Source: Parvibaculum sp. (GTDB lineage: Bacteria > Pseudomonadota > Alphaproteobacteria > Parvibaculales > Parvibaculaceae). From it: a stretch of DNA of 16,028 nt. The DNA is taken from contig JAGUWA010000404.1 of assembly GCA_020062605.1 (NCBI GenBank), forward strand, positions 1 to 16,028, read 5' to 3'. The notes beneath the pieces were generated by a model. That model ran no database searches. It was given only the letters and a program-made list of their open reading frames with translations, and was not told the origin of the DNA. The position numbers and the translations under genes are program-made. Below are positions 1-7,417 of the stretch, in pieces; position 1 is the stretch's first letter; every line of letters begins with the position of its first letter.

Positions 1-908
1 GCTTCCACCTCGCGCGCGAAGCGGACGCGCTCGTTGCCATTGGTCAGGATCGTCACCGCCTTGTTGAAGACATCCGCCCTCGGGTCGCGCACGCGGTAGA
101 CACGGTGGCCGAAGCCCATCAGCCGCGCCCCGCCGGCAATTTCCTTCTCCAGCCAGGGCCCGATGTTTTCGCGGCCGCCGATCTCGTCCAGCATGTCGAG
201 CACGGGGCCGGGCGCGCCGCCATGAAGCGGGCCCTTCAGCGCGCAGAGCGCGCCGACCACGGCCGAGATCGTGCCTGCCCTCGTGGAGGCGATCACCCGG
301 GCCGTGAAGGTGGAGGCGTTCATGCCGTGGTCGGCGACCGTCACCAGATAGGCGTTGAGGGCCTCCACCTCCGCGGCGGAGGGCACCTCGTCCCTCAGCA
401 TACGGAGGAAATCTTCGGCGTGACCGGCCCGGGCGTCGGGTGCAACCGGGGATTTCCCAGCTTCCGCGCGGACCAACGCCGCGGTCATCACCGCCGCCGC
501 TCCGAGGACGCGGATATGGGTGGGGATATCCCGGTCCGCTGCGTCCTCGCCCGGCTCGTCGGCGAGCATCGACAATCCGGTGCGAAGACCTTCCGTGACA
601 GTTTGATGACATTTCGATGACAGTAGCGCCGGGATATACCCATATGCCGCTTCGCGCGCCCGTCCCAGCGCCTCGCGGACGTCCCCCTCCGAGGGAGCGG
701 GGTCGAGCCCCGCCGCCCTCCAGAGGGCTGCCGCCGCGCCCTCAAAATCATGAGCCTTTACAAGGTCTTCGACCTCGTAGCCCGCGACGATCAGACGTCC
801 CGCCTCGCCATCCACATGGCTCAGCGCCGTCTCCGCCGCCACCACATTGTCGAGGCCGCTCGCGCTCACGCGGGGCGTCTCGCTCTTCAGCGTCACGTTG
901 CCTGACAT
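1..908 (-). CDS. Citrate synthase / 2-methylcitrate synthase family protein (3' end outside window)
   Basis: Condenses an acyl-CoA, normally acetyl-CoA, with oxaloacetate in the cytoplasm. About 302 codons are visible and the C-terminus runs off the left edge. Oxaloacetate-site His194 (ADHGMNAS), catalytic His229 (GPLHGG) and catalytic His268 (GFGHRVY) with Arg277 (DPR) are present. The catalytic Asp would lie beyond the window. The ATG at 908 has AGGAG at 916-920 upstream with 7-nt spacing, and the nearby ATG at 913 is in a frame that soon stops. The gene is divergent from a second citrate-synthase-family gene that has an HTH. Codons 95-103 contain several codons rare in this window (CTA, TCA, TGT, ACT) and coincide with a PHO-box-like triple repeat that recurs at 8765. 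Family assignment is firm. Citrate versus methylcitrate specificity cannot be read from the sequence. Confidence 0.93.
   Translation of the reverse strand, partial: MSGNVTLKSETPRVSASGLDNVVAAETALSHVDGEAGRLIVAGYEVEDLVKAHDFEGAAAALWRAAGLDPAPSEGDVREALGRAREAAYGYIPALLSSKCHQTVTEGLRTGLSMLADEPGEDAADRDIPTHIRVLGAAAVMTAALVRAEAGKSPVAPDARAGHAEDFLRMLRDEVPSAAEVEALNAYLVTVADHGMNASTFTARVIASTRAGTISAVVGALCALKGPLHGGAPGPVLDMLDEIGGRENIGPWLEKEIAGGARLMGFGHRVYRVRDPRADVFNKAVTILTNGNERVRFAREVE
591..623 (-). repeat. PHO-box-like triple 11-nt repeat inside the citrate synthase gene
   Basis: Read on the minus strand, three 11-nt units follow one another: CTGTCATCGAA, ATGTCATCAAA and CTGTCACGGAA. Each begins with a match or near match to the 7-mer CTGTCA(T/C), which is repeated every 11 nt in PhoB binding sites. 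The first 19 bases are identical to 8765-8783. It lies within the coding sequence (about residues 96-106), so regulatory use is uncertain. It may be a dispersed repeat that was captured in the gene. Confidence 0.55.
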
Positions 909-1083
909 TTCATGTCTCCTTCTCATCGGGCACGGAAAATCGAGCCTTTCCAATGGGTTGGCGTCTCATTCCTGGCGCTGGCCCCGCGCGATGCCGGGGC
1001 CTCCTTGCCCTTCAAGCTGGAGACAGGTTGATTGTTGGTCAATCTTGATTAAGATAATCAATATATAGAAAAGTGAGACGCGC
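909..1083. promoter_or_regulatory. Divergent promoter region with TTGATT dyads
   Basis: This 175-bp region separates two divergent citrate-synthase-family genes. It holds a perfect dyad TTGATTA-AGA-TAATCAA at 1045-1061 and a second dyad GATTG-N5-CAATC at 1030-1044. TTGATT occurs in the same orientation at 1028 and 1045, which is a 17-nt offset. The AT-rich stretch 1045-1070 just before the HTH-citrate synthase gene includes TATATA, but no convincing -35/-10 pair could be set. A GC-rich hairpin (GGCCCCG/CGGGGCC, 980-1001) lies nearer the minus-strand gene. The AT-rich dyads look like operators. The HTH of the adjacent gene product is the obvious candidate binder, which is inference. Confidence 0.5.
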
Positions 1084-2304
1084 ATGGCGGAATCCCCGGA
1101 AAACCTCTACCTTTCCGCGCGCGAGGCCGCGGCCGAACTCGGCATCTCGCTCCCCACCCTCTACGCCTATGTGAGCCGCGATCTCATCCGCTCCGAACCT
1201 GTGCCGGACAGCCGCGCCAAGCGTTACCGGGCGGAGGATGTCCGTGCGCTCAAGCGGCGAAGATCGTCGGAAAATCAAGAGGTTAGCGGCGCGCCCGGCA
1301 CGCTCAGCTTCGGCCAGCCGGTGCTCGATTCCGCAATCACGCTCATCGCCGACGGCCGTCTCCACTATCGCGGTTCGGATGCGACAGCGCTTGCCAGGAG
1401 TTCGAGCCTCGAGCAGGTCGCCGCCCTTCTCTGGGGCTGCCGGGACCTTCAGCCCTTCACGAAAGACGCCGTCTTCCACCCTTCCGAGCGTCTCGCCGCC
1501 CTTGCCACCTCGCTTTCGCTGGTACCCCGCATCGAACGCTGCCTGTCGCTCCTACCACAGGCAGCGTTGGAGGATGCCGCCGTCTACAACATGACGGATC
1601 GCGGCCTCGCCGCCACCGGCGCGCGTCTCCTTCGCTATGTCGCCGCCGTCATCTCCGGCGAGACCCCGAGCGACAAGCCGGTCCATGAGGTTCTGACCCG
1701 CGCGCTCACGCAAGGCGAGAAGCCTGCCTCCGAGCTCATCCGCGCGGCGCTCGTCCTCTCCGCGGATCATGAGCTCAATGCCTCCGCCTTCACGGTGCGT
1801 TGCGTCGCAGGCACGGGTGCAACGCTCTATGGCGCGGTGCAGGCAGGAATCTGTGCCGCTCAGGGTCCGCGCCATGGCGGATTGTCTGGACGTGTGGAAG
1901 GTCTGCTCCTCGACATGGCAAACCGCCAGGACGTGGAAGATGCGGTTCTTCAAAGACTTAAGGACAACGACCCGGTGCCGGGTTTCGGCCACCCGCTCTA
2001 TCCGGACGGCGATCCGCGCGCGGCGGCGCTGCTCGCGATGGTTGAAGAGAAGTATGGCGACGACGCGAATTTCGCGCGTGCCGAGCGCGTCGTTCGCGTC
2101 ATGGAGGAGGCCGGCGGCCTCAAGCCCAATATCGATTTCGCGATCGCGACCGTCGGCGCCGTGCTGCATCTGCCGCGCGGTGCGGGCCTCAGCATGTTCG
2201 TGCTCGGTCGCACGGCAGGCTGGATCGGACACGCCATGGAACAATACCGCACGGGTCTGATGATCCGCCCCCGGGCGCGCTATACCGGCGAAGCCCCGCG
2301 CTAG
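1084..2304 (+). CDS. Citrate synthase family protein with N-terminal helix-turn-helix domain
   Basis: 406 residues. Residues 8-60 form a MerR/excisionase-like helix-turn-helix (LSAREAAAELGIS, then LYAYVSRDLI, then a basic KRYRAEDVRALKRRR). Residues 70-400 form a citrate synthase domain. His229 (ADHELNAS), His264 (GPRHGG), His303 (GFGHPLY) with Arg312, and Asp351 (NIDFA) correspond to the substrate-binding and catalytic residues of the family, so the enzyme may be active. The start is ATG 1084 with only a weak GTGAG upstream. The gene is divergent from an ordinary citrate synthase and convergent with a histidine kinase gene: the two TAG stops overlap in the tetranucleotide CTAG at 2301-2304. 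Domain calls are strong. Whether it acts as enzyme, regulator or both is unknown. Confidence 0.92.
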   Translation: MAESPENLYLSAREAAAELGISLPTLYAYVSRDLIRSEPVPDSRAKRYRAEDVRALKRRRSSENQEVSGAPGTLSFGQPVLDSAITLIADGRLHYRGSDATALARSSSLEQVAALLWGCRDLQPFTKDAVFHPSERLAALATSLSLVPRIERCLSLLPQAALEDAAVYNMTDRGLAATGARLLRYVAAVISGETPSDKPVHEVLTRALTQGEKPASELIRAALVLSADHELNASAFTVRCVAGTGATLYGAVQAGICAAQGPRHGGLSGRVEGLLLDMANRQDVEDAVLQRLKDNDPVPGFGHPLYPDGDPRAAALLAMVEEKYGDDANFARAERVVRVMEEAGGLKPNIDFAIATVGAVLHLPRGAGLSMFVLGRTAGWIGHAMEQYRTGLMIRPRARYTGEAPR

Positions 2305-3503
2305 ACCGCACTGCGCTGCGCCGGTGCATCCGTCACGATGCGCGATGACGGCAGCAGGGCATGGGCCTTCGTCCCCTTGCCGAGCTCGCTTTCAAGCCAG
2401 AGCCGACCGCCATGCGCCTCGACCATCGCCTTGGTGAGCGCGAGGCCGAGCCCCGTGCCCGCGCGTGTGCGGGTGAACGAATTTTCAACCTGCTCAAAAG
2501 CTTCGAGAACCTTCTCGAGTTTCTCCGCAGGAATGCCGATCCCCGTATCCTCGACCGTCAGCAGCATGCCCTCCACGCCGCATTCGTCGTTTGGCCCACA
2601 GACGCAAACCGAAAGCGTCACTGTTCCCCCAGCCGGAGTGTATTTGATCGCGTTCGAGAGGAGATTGATGAGAACACGGCGGATCTGCTGTTGATCCGCG
2701 TAGATCGGCGGCAGTCCTTCCGCGATTGTCACGCGAAGCTGCAATTCCGCTTCCGCGATCGACTGGCGCAGCATACGCAACACATCGAGACCGACATCCA
2801 TCGGAAAGAATACCGTCTCGCGCAGTTCGACGTGGCCGGATTCGATCTTCGCCATGTCGAGCAGCTCATTGATCATGTTCAGAAGATGGACACCGCTCTT
2901 GTGGATGTCCTCGACATATTCCTGATAGCGCGGGGGCTGCACCTCGCCCAGTGTCTTCAGCCGCATGAGGTCGGCAAAGCCGATAATGGCATTCAAAGGC
3001 GTGCGCAATTCATGGCTCATGCTCGCAAGAAACTGCGTCTTGCTGGCACTTGCAGCTTCGGCGCGACGGGTTTGTTCCTCAAGCGCGGCAGCGCGCGCGG
3101 CGGCCAGGTCAGCCATCACCATCATCAACCGGGCTGCATCGCCGATGCCTGCATAAGTACCGTTTTCCGTCACCACGAATGGTCGCATTCGCATGTCGCC
3201 GAAGGCGCTTCGGGCGCGCGCATTGATCGTCTCGCAACTTGTGTCGGCGTCGACGATCAGAATATCGCGTTCCATGAGCAATGCGACCGGCCGCTTGCCG
3301 TAGAGTTCCGCGCCATACATGCGGGCGTAGGTGATGAGAAAATTCTTGCGGCTGACCAGGCCGACAGGCCGTCCGTTCCGTACGATCGGAATACTTCGCG
3401 TTTCCGGCTCCGACAGGAAGCGGTCGAATACGGACGCGCAGCCCGTGTCGGGTGAGACGGGTATCACGTGGATGGCAAGGTCGCGCGCGGCAGGAGGTGT
3501 CAT
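2301..3503 (-). CDS. CBS-domain sensor histidine kinase
   Basis: 400 residues with no membrane segment, so probably cytoplasmic. Residues about 10-125 look like a tandem CBS-type sensor (SIPIVRNGRPVGLVSRKNF, then a second half around RPFVVTENGTYAGIG). A coiled linker lies at 130-155. The HisKA H-box follows with the phosphoacceptor His164 (SMSHELRTPLN), then the HATPase domain with N-box (NLLSNAIKYTP, around 280-290), G1 (DTGIGIP, 319-325), F-box (FEQV) and G2 (GTGLGLAL, 349-356). All autokinase motifs are intact. No response regulator is visible in the window, so it is an orphan here. The ATG at 3503 is the only reasonable start, because an in-frame TAG lies about eight codons upstream. No good Shine-Dalgarno was seen. 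The CBS pair suggests sensing of an adenosyl ligand, which is family-based inference. Confidence 0.93.
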   Translation of the reverse strand: MTPPAARDLAIHVIPVSPDTGCASVFDRFLSEPETRSIPIVRNGRPVGLVSRKNFLITYARMYGAELYGKRPVALLMERDILIVDADTSCETINARARSAFGDMRMRPFVVTENGTYAGIGDAARLMMVMADLAAARAAALEEQTRRAEAASASKTQFLASMSHELRTPLNAIIGFADLMRLKTLGEVQPPRYQEYVEDIHKSGVHLLNMINELLDMAKIESGHVELRETVFFPMDVGLDVLRMLRQSIAEAELQLRVTIAEGLPPIYADQQQIRRVLINLLSNAIKYTPAGGTVTLSVCVCGPNDECGVEGMLLTVEDTGIGIPAEKLEKVLEAFEQVENSFTRTRAGTGLGLALTKAMVEAHGGRLWLESELGKGTKAHALLPSSRIVTDAPAQRSAV

Positions 3504-3598
3504 GAAAATACCGGAACTGGCGAGCTACAGAAATCGCGGCTTCACTTATCGGAGAGAGGCGCTTAACGGAGGCTGAAAACTGCGCAGCTCCGGGATAG

Positions 3599-3620
3599 AT
3601 TTCACGAAAGTGTCATGAAG
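3599..3620 (+). promoter_or_regulatory. Possible weak PHO-box-like site
   Basis: ATTTCAC-GAAA-GTGTCAT matches the 7-4-7 layout CTGTCAT-N4-CTGTCAT with about three mismatches in 14. It lies some 20-40 nt upstream of the ATG at 3641. Two other, better PHO-like sites occur in the window. On its own this one is weak. Confidence 0.25.
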
Positions 3621-3640
3621 CAGATGAAAGCCGGGAAACG

Positions 3641-4312
3641 ATGACAGAAGGAAGAAGGGCCCTTGTCGCAGGCGCCACAGGACTCGTCGGCGGACACCTC
3701 GTCCGTCAACTGATCGACGACGCGGCCAGTTCGCGGATCGTCGCTCTGACACGACGGCCGCTCCATGGACTTTCCTCGCCGAAGCTCGATGTTGTGGACA
3801 CGAACTTCGACGCACTGGACGGCGCGCTTCAGGATATCGCGGCGGACGATGCCTATTGCACTCTCGGCACGACCATCAAGGTGGCGGGAAGCCAAGCCGC
3901 CTTCCGCAAGGTCGATCACGATTATATCGTCGCCTTCGCCCGGGCCGCCAAAGCCGCCGGAGCGAAACGCTTCATGCTCGTTTCCGCTATTGGCGCAGAT
4001 CCCGCTTCATCGATTTTCTATTCGCGGGTGAAAGGCGAGACGGAACGCGACGTCGAGGCCGTCGGCTTCGAAGCACTGCATATCTTCCGTCCGGGAATCC
4101 TTCTCGGCGAGCGAGCCGAGCGCCGTCTGCTCGAGCAGATCGGCATGGAGCTCTCGCCTTTCATCAATGCGCTCATGTTGGGGCCTGCACGCGCCTACCG
4201 CGCAATTGCCGCGGAGACGGTGGCACGTGCAATGCGCGCCGCTGCGGCTTCCGACCTTGCGGGCCGCCACATCCACACCTATGACGCCATGATCCATCTG
4301 GCAGGAGTTTAA
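3641..4312 (+). CDS. NAD(P)H-binding oxidoreductase, HTATIP2/TIP30-like atypical SDR
   Basis: 223 residues, the usual length for this family. The N-terminal Rossmann motif is GATGLVG at 11-17, followed by a basic turn (LTRRPL), as in NADP-preferring atypical short-chain dehydrogenases. YCTLGTT (72-78), the stretch FMLVSAIGAD (111-120) and the Tyr127-x3-Lys131 pair (YSRVK) match bacterial HTATIP2-like proteins. IFRPGILLGER follows at 148-158. Substrate is unknown. It is divergent from the histidine kinase and 137 bp from it. The ATG at 3641 has only a weak purine stretch upstream; two earlier ATGs at 3615 and 3624 are out of frame. A small inverted repeat (GCAGGA/TCCTGC, 4301-4319) spans its stop codon but has no T-run. 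Confidence 0.85.
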   Translation: MTEGRRALVAGATGLVGGHLVRQLIDDAASSRIVALTRRPLHGLSSPKLDVVDTNFDALDGALQDIAADDAYCTLGTTIKVAGSQAAFRKVDHDYIVAFARAAKAAGAKRFMLVSAIGADPASSIFYSRVKGETERDVEAVGFEALHIFRPGILLGERAERRLLEQIGMELSPFINALMLGPARAYRAIAAETVARAMRAAAASDLAGRHIHTYDAMIHLAGV

Positions 4313-4323
4313 TTCCTGCGGGC

Positions 4324-4340
4324 TGTGGTAAGGTTCCGAA
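4324..4340 (+). promoter_or_regulatory. Promoter-proximal block shared with the second MFS gene
   Basis: TGTGGTAAGGTTCCGAA matches TGTAGTAAGGTCTCCGAA at 7418-7435, with one substitution and one inserted base. In both places exactly 28 nt separate the end of the block from an ATG (4369 here, 7464 there). It may contain a promoter element (TAAGGT resembles a -10) or an operator shared by the two paralogous transporter genes. Confidence 0.5.
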
Positions 4341-4356
4341 AATGAATTGACCTCAG

Positions 4357-4363
4357 AAGGAGG
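4357..4363 (+). promoter_or_regulatory. Strong ribosome binding site of the upstream ORF
   Basis: AAGGAGG, a near-perfect anti-16S match, sits 5 nt before the ATG at 4369. It does not fit the transporter start at 4419, which is 55 nt downstream. It therefore marks the short upstream ORF as the primary translation entry. Confidence 0.7.
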
Positions 4364-4368
4364 CGGCA

Positions 4369-4422
4369 ATGTCCGTTCGCCGCGGAGATGCTCGTCGCCC
4401 GTCACCTGGAAATCGCGCATGA
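4369..4422 (+). CDS. 17-residue upstream ORF overlapping the MFS start
   Basis: The sequence encodes MSVRRGDARRPSPGNRA and ends in a TGA that overlaps the next ATG as ATGA (4419-4422), the classic layout for translational coupling. It has the best Shine-Dalgarno of this locus. Its ATG sits at the same distance from the shared upstream block as the true start of the paralogous transporter at 7464. It may be a leader peptide, or what remains of the original N-terminus after an insertion or frameshift. The peptide is Arg-rich and matches no family I know. Confidence 0.45.
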   Translation: MSVRRGDARRPSPGNRA

Positions 4423-5678
4423 ACGCAACAGTCACGGCCCCGCCGGGAGATGACGCCGGAGACAAGGCGGCAAAGCAGTTGCGCCTGCGCCTCTATCTCG
4501 GCGGGCAGGCAAGCTGGTTCATCAGCCTCGGTATTCAGTTCGTCATTTTTCCCTACCTCGTGACGCAGGTGCTGCACGAGCCTGCGGCGCGCGTCGGCAT
4601 CGCGCAGATGTCGCTCATGATTCCCTCTCTCGCCTTCATGCTGCTTGGCGGGACGGTCGCCGATCACGGAGATGCGCGGCGCATCCTCGTGCGCGTACAT
4701 CTGTTCGCGACGGTACCACCGCTCGTCCTTGCGCTGATCTTCATGACCGGAAATCTCACCTATGGTGCGCTGATCGTCTACGCGCTGACCATGGGAACGC
4801 TTGGTGCCTTTGCCATCCCCGCGCGCGACGGCGCCCTGACGCGTGTCGCTGGTGCGAATATTCAGCGGGCGGTGACGCTCGCCATGGGCGTTCAGATGGG
4901 ATCGCAGCTCGTCGGCATGCTCGTCGCCGGGCTTGCCGCCTTCACGGGTACACCAGCGCTTCTCCTCTTCCAGGCCGTTGTGATGCTTGCGGGATTCGGG
5001 GCTTCGGCGCGCCTTGAGCCGCTGCCGCCGACGAACACGGCGTCTGCCGCCAATCGTTTCGTCCAGATCGCCGACGGTATCAAAGCCGCTGCGCAAACGC
5101 CGATCGTCGCGACGGTAATCGCACTCAATTTCGCGGTTGGTCTCTTTTATGTCGGCTGCTTCCTCGTCGTGCTTCCTCTCATGCTGCGCGACGTCTATCA
5201 GAGCAACGACCAGGATTTCACGCGCGACTTCGCCATCATCAACATCTGCTTCTGGGGCGGCACGATCATCGCCAATCTCGCGCTTTTCCGGATCGGCCAT
5301 ATCCGCCATCGCGGTCGGATCATGATGGCTTCGCTCACGAGCGGTCTCATCATCCTCGCCCTCTTCCATTTCCACATGCCGTTCTGGCTACTATGCGTGC
5401 TCATTCTGTGGTGGGGCATGGGTGCCGGCACGACCATGACCATGGGCCGCACCATCGTGCAGGTCGCCGCGTCGGAAAATCACCGCGCGCGGGTTCTTGC
5501 GGCCTATCAGCTCGGCTTCTCCGGCGGCGCCCCGCTCGGTTCACTGATAATGGGGCTGCTGGTCGGCTGGCTCGGTATCTTCGATGCCGTGCTCATTCCC
5601 GCGATCATCATGGTCGGCATACTGGCGCTGCTCTATTTCGTGACGCCGATCTGGAGCTATCGCGCGGAGTCCGAATAG
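4419..5678 (+). CDS. MFS transporter (EntS-like drug/siderophore exporter type)
   Basis: 419 residues from ATG 4419, about 12 hydrophobic segments, in the inner membrane. The same frame stays open upstream to a TTG at 4347, but that stretch is polar and lacks an RBS. ATG 4419 overlaps the stop of a short ORF with a strong RBS, so coupled initiation is likely. Landmarks are VLHEPAARVGIAQM in the first loop, GGTVADHGDARR (the loop 2-3 motif A position), IPARDGALTRVAGANIQRAV, and late GAPLGSLIMGLLVGWLG. The protein is clearly paralogous to the transporter at 7464. It lies next to a convergent EthA-like monooxygenase, so export of a substrate or product is plausible. The transported compound cannot be told from the sequence. 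Confidence 0.88.
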   Translation: MNATVTAPPGDDAGDKAAKQLRLRLYLGGQASWFISLGIQFVIFPYLVTQVLHEPAARVGIAQMSLMIPSLAFMLLGGTVADHGDARRILVRVHLFATVPPLVLALIFMTGNLTYGALIVYALTMGTLGAFAIPARDGALTRVAGANIQRAVTLAMGVQMGSQLVGMLVAGLAAFTGTPALLLFQAVVMLAGFGASARLEPLPPTNTASAANRFVQIADGIKAAAQTPIVATVIALNFAVGLFYVGCFLVVLPLMLRDVYQSNDQDFTRDFAIINICFWGGTIIANLALFRIGHIRHRGRIMMASLTSGLIILALFHFHMPFWLLCVLILWWGMGAGTTMTMGRTIVQVAASENHRARVLAAYQLGFSGGAPLGSLIMGLLVGWLGIFDAVLIPAIIMVGILALLYFVTPIWSYRAESE

Positions 5679-5681
5679 CAA

Positions 5682-5709
5682 AACGGACCGGCAATCAGGC
5701 CGGTCCGTT
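5682..5709. terminator. Bidirectional terminator between convergent MFS and monooxygenase genes
   Basis: A perfect 11-bp stem AACGGACCGGC / GCCGGTCCGTT has a 6-nt loop. On the minus strand it is followed by TTTTGC, a short T-run suited to the monooxygenase transcript. On the plus strand it lies just after the MFS stop codon. Confidence 0.8.
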
Positions 5710-5732
5710 CAAGACTTCGGTCTCGCGGAAGA

Positions 5733-7226
5733 TCAGCTCGCCAGACGCTCCGGCTCGCCGCGGACATGCGCGGAGGGCTTCGCGAACTCCATCACGCCGT
5801 CATCCACCTTGCCGAACTTCATGGCCATGATGTCGAGCGCGTAGTTCTGATAGAGCTTCCAGGGCTTCTTCGATCCCTGCTTGGGGAACTTGTCGAGCGA
5901 CCGCTGCACGTAGCCGGAGGTGAAGTCGAGCCAAGGCTCTTCTTCCACCGTCCCGTCCTTCAGGCGCGGCGTCGCCTGCCGCGTTCCCGTCGCATCCATG
6001 TGGTTGATGAGGCGGCAGACATATTCGCATGTCAGATCGCATTTCAGCGTCCAGGAGGCGTTGGTGTACCCGAAGGCCGAGGCGAGGTTCGGCACATCCG
6101 AATACATCATGCCCTTGTAGCTCATCGTATCCGACAGATCGACCTGACGTCCGTCCACGCTGAGCTGCAGCCCGCCGAGCACCTTGAGATTGAGGCCCGT
6201 CGCCGTGACGATCACATCCGCCTCCAGCTCCTTGCCCGACTTCAGCAGAATGCCCTTCTCGGTGAAGGTGTCGATGTGGTCGGTGACGACGGAAGCGCGG
6301 CCTTCCTTGATGGCGTCGAAGAGATCACCGTTCGGAACGAGACAGAGGCGCTGATCCCACGGGTTGTAGGTCGGCGTAAAGTGCTTCTTGACGAACTCGG
6401 AGCCAAGCTGCTCGCGCACGCCTTGCAGGATCATCTGCTTGGCCTTCTCCGGCTTCGCGCGGCAATATTTGAAGAAAGCCATGCCGAGCAGGACGTTCTT
6501 CCATCGGGTTAAGCCGTAAGCGAGTTTCGCCGGCAGCTTGCTGCGCAGCCAGTTCGCGAGACCGTCTTCGGCGGGACGCGAAACCACATAGGTGGGCGAG
6601 CGCTGCAGCATCACGACATGCGACGCATCCTTCGCCATTTCGGGTACGAGCGTGACCGCCGTCGCGCCGCTGCCGATGACAACCACGCGCTTGCCGGAGT
6701 AGTCGAGATGTTCCGGCCACTTCTGCGGATGTACGATGCTGCCCTTGAAGCGGTCGACGCCCTGGAACTCCGGCGTGTAGCCCTGATCGTAATCGTAGTA
6801 GCCGCTGCACATGAAAAGGAAGTTGCAGGTGAAGCGCACACGCTCCTTGTCCGGTCCGCGCTCGGCTTCCACTGTCCAGGCCGCGTCTTCGCTCGACCAG
6901 GATGCGCTCTTCACCATATGGCCAAAGCGGATGTGGCGGTCGATGCCGTTTTCGCGCGCCGTCTCACGCACGTAGTTCAGGATCGAGGGACCGTCCGCGA
7001 TCGCCTTCGCCTCCGTCCAGGGTTTGAACGAATAGCCGAGCGTGTACATGTCGGAGTCGGAGCGGATGCCCGGGTAGCGGAAGAGATCCCAGGTGCCGCC
7101 ACTGTTCTCGCGTCCCTCAAGGATGACGTAGCTCTTGCCGGGGCAATTCTTCTGCAAATGATAGCCCGCGCCGATGCCCGACAGGCCGGCGCCGACAATG
7201 AGCATGTCGAAATGTTCAAGCGTCAT
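5733..7226 (-). CDS. FAD/NADPH-dependent Baeyer-Villiger monooxygenase, EthA-like
   Basis: 497 residues. The FAD Rossmann motif GAGLSG is at 12-17, and GGTWDLFRYPGIRSDSDMYT is at 43-62. The Baeyer-Villiger fingerprint FKGSIVHPQKWP is at 160-171, the second (NADPH) Rossmann motif GSGATA at 185-190, and the ATG motif (TATGLN) at about 341-346. From memory these blocks and the overall length closely match mycobacterial EthA, which oxygenates ketones and thioamides. Enzymes of this kind insert oxygen next to a carbonyl to give esters or lactones. GGAGA lies about 10 nt before the ATG at 7226. No EthR-like TetR gene is adjacent; instead, paralogous MFS genes flank it on both sides. Class is firm and the natural substrate is unknown. 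Confidence 0.94.
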   Translation of the reverse strand: MTLEHFDMLIVGAGLSGIGAGYHLQKNCPGKSYVILEGRENSGGTWDLFRYPGIRSDSDMYTLGYSFKPWTEAKAIADGPSILNYVRETARENGIDRHIRFGHMVKSASWSSEDAAWTVEAERGPDKERVRFTCNFLFMCSGYYDYDQGYTPEFQGVDRFKGSIVHPQKWPEHLDYSGKRVVVIGSGATAVTLVPEMAKDASHVVMLQRSPTYVVSRPAEDGLANWLRSKLPAKLAYGLTRWKNVLLGMAFFKYCRAKPEKAKQMILQGVREQLGSEFVKKHFTPTYNPWDQRLCLVPNGDLFDAIKEGRASVVTDHIDTFTEKGILLKSGKELEADVIVTATGLNLKVLGGLQLSVDGRQVDLSDTMSYKGMMYSDVPNLASAFGYTNASWTLKCDLTCEYVCRLINHMDATGTRQATPRLKDGTVEEEPWLDFTSGYVQRSLDKFPKQGSKKPWKLYQNYALDIMAMKFGKVDDGVMEFAKPSAHVRGEPERLAS

Positions 7227-7289
7227 GGATCAACCGATCTCCAGATTGACGTAGGGTCACACAAGTTTTCTTGCCGCGTTTCTACCCGT

Positions 7290-7320
7290 TGGTGCGACAA
7301 AATGCACCATGTAATTTACA
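7290..7320. promoter_or_regulatory. Two adjacent dyads in the monooxygenase/MFS intergenic region
   Basis: TGGTGC-N8-GCACCA (7290-7309) is followed directly by the palindrome TGTAATTTACA (7310-7320). They lie in the 237-bp region between the divergent monooxygenase and second MFS genes, 64 nt upstream of the monooxygenase start. They are candidate operators for a regulator encoded elsewhere. A further short inverted repeat AGCCC/GGGCT lies near 7350-7375. Confidence 0.4.
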
Positions 7321-7417
7321 CAGAAGTAAGTAGCCATGCGCAGGTTCGCAAGCCCGTTTGAACAGGGCTGCACACCACCCTGCAGAAAACGACGAAGAGA
7401 CGGTGGCCGGAGCGAGG

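Noticed and set aside
4347..4418. N-terminal extension of the first MFS protein from TTG 4347
   Set aside because: No RBS before the TTG and no similarity to the paralogue. ATG 4419 is coupled to an upstream ORF.
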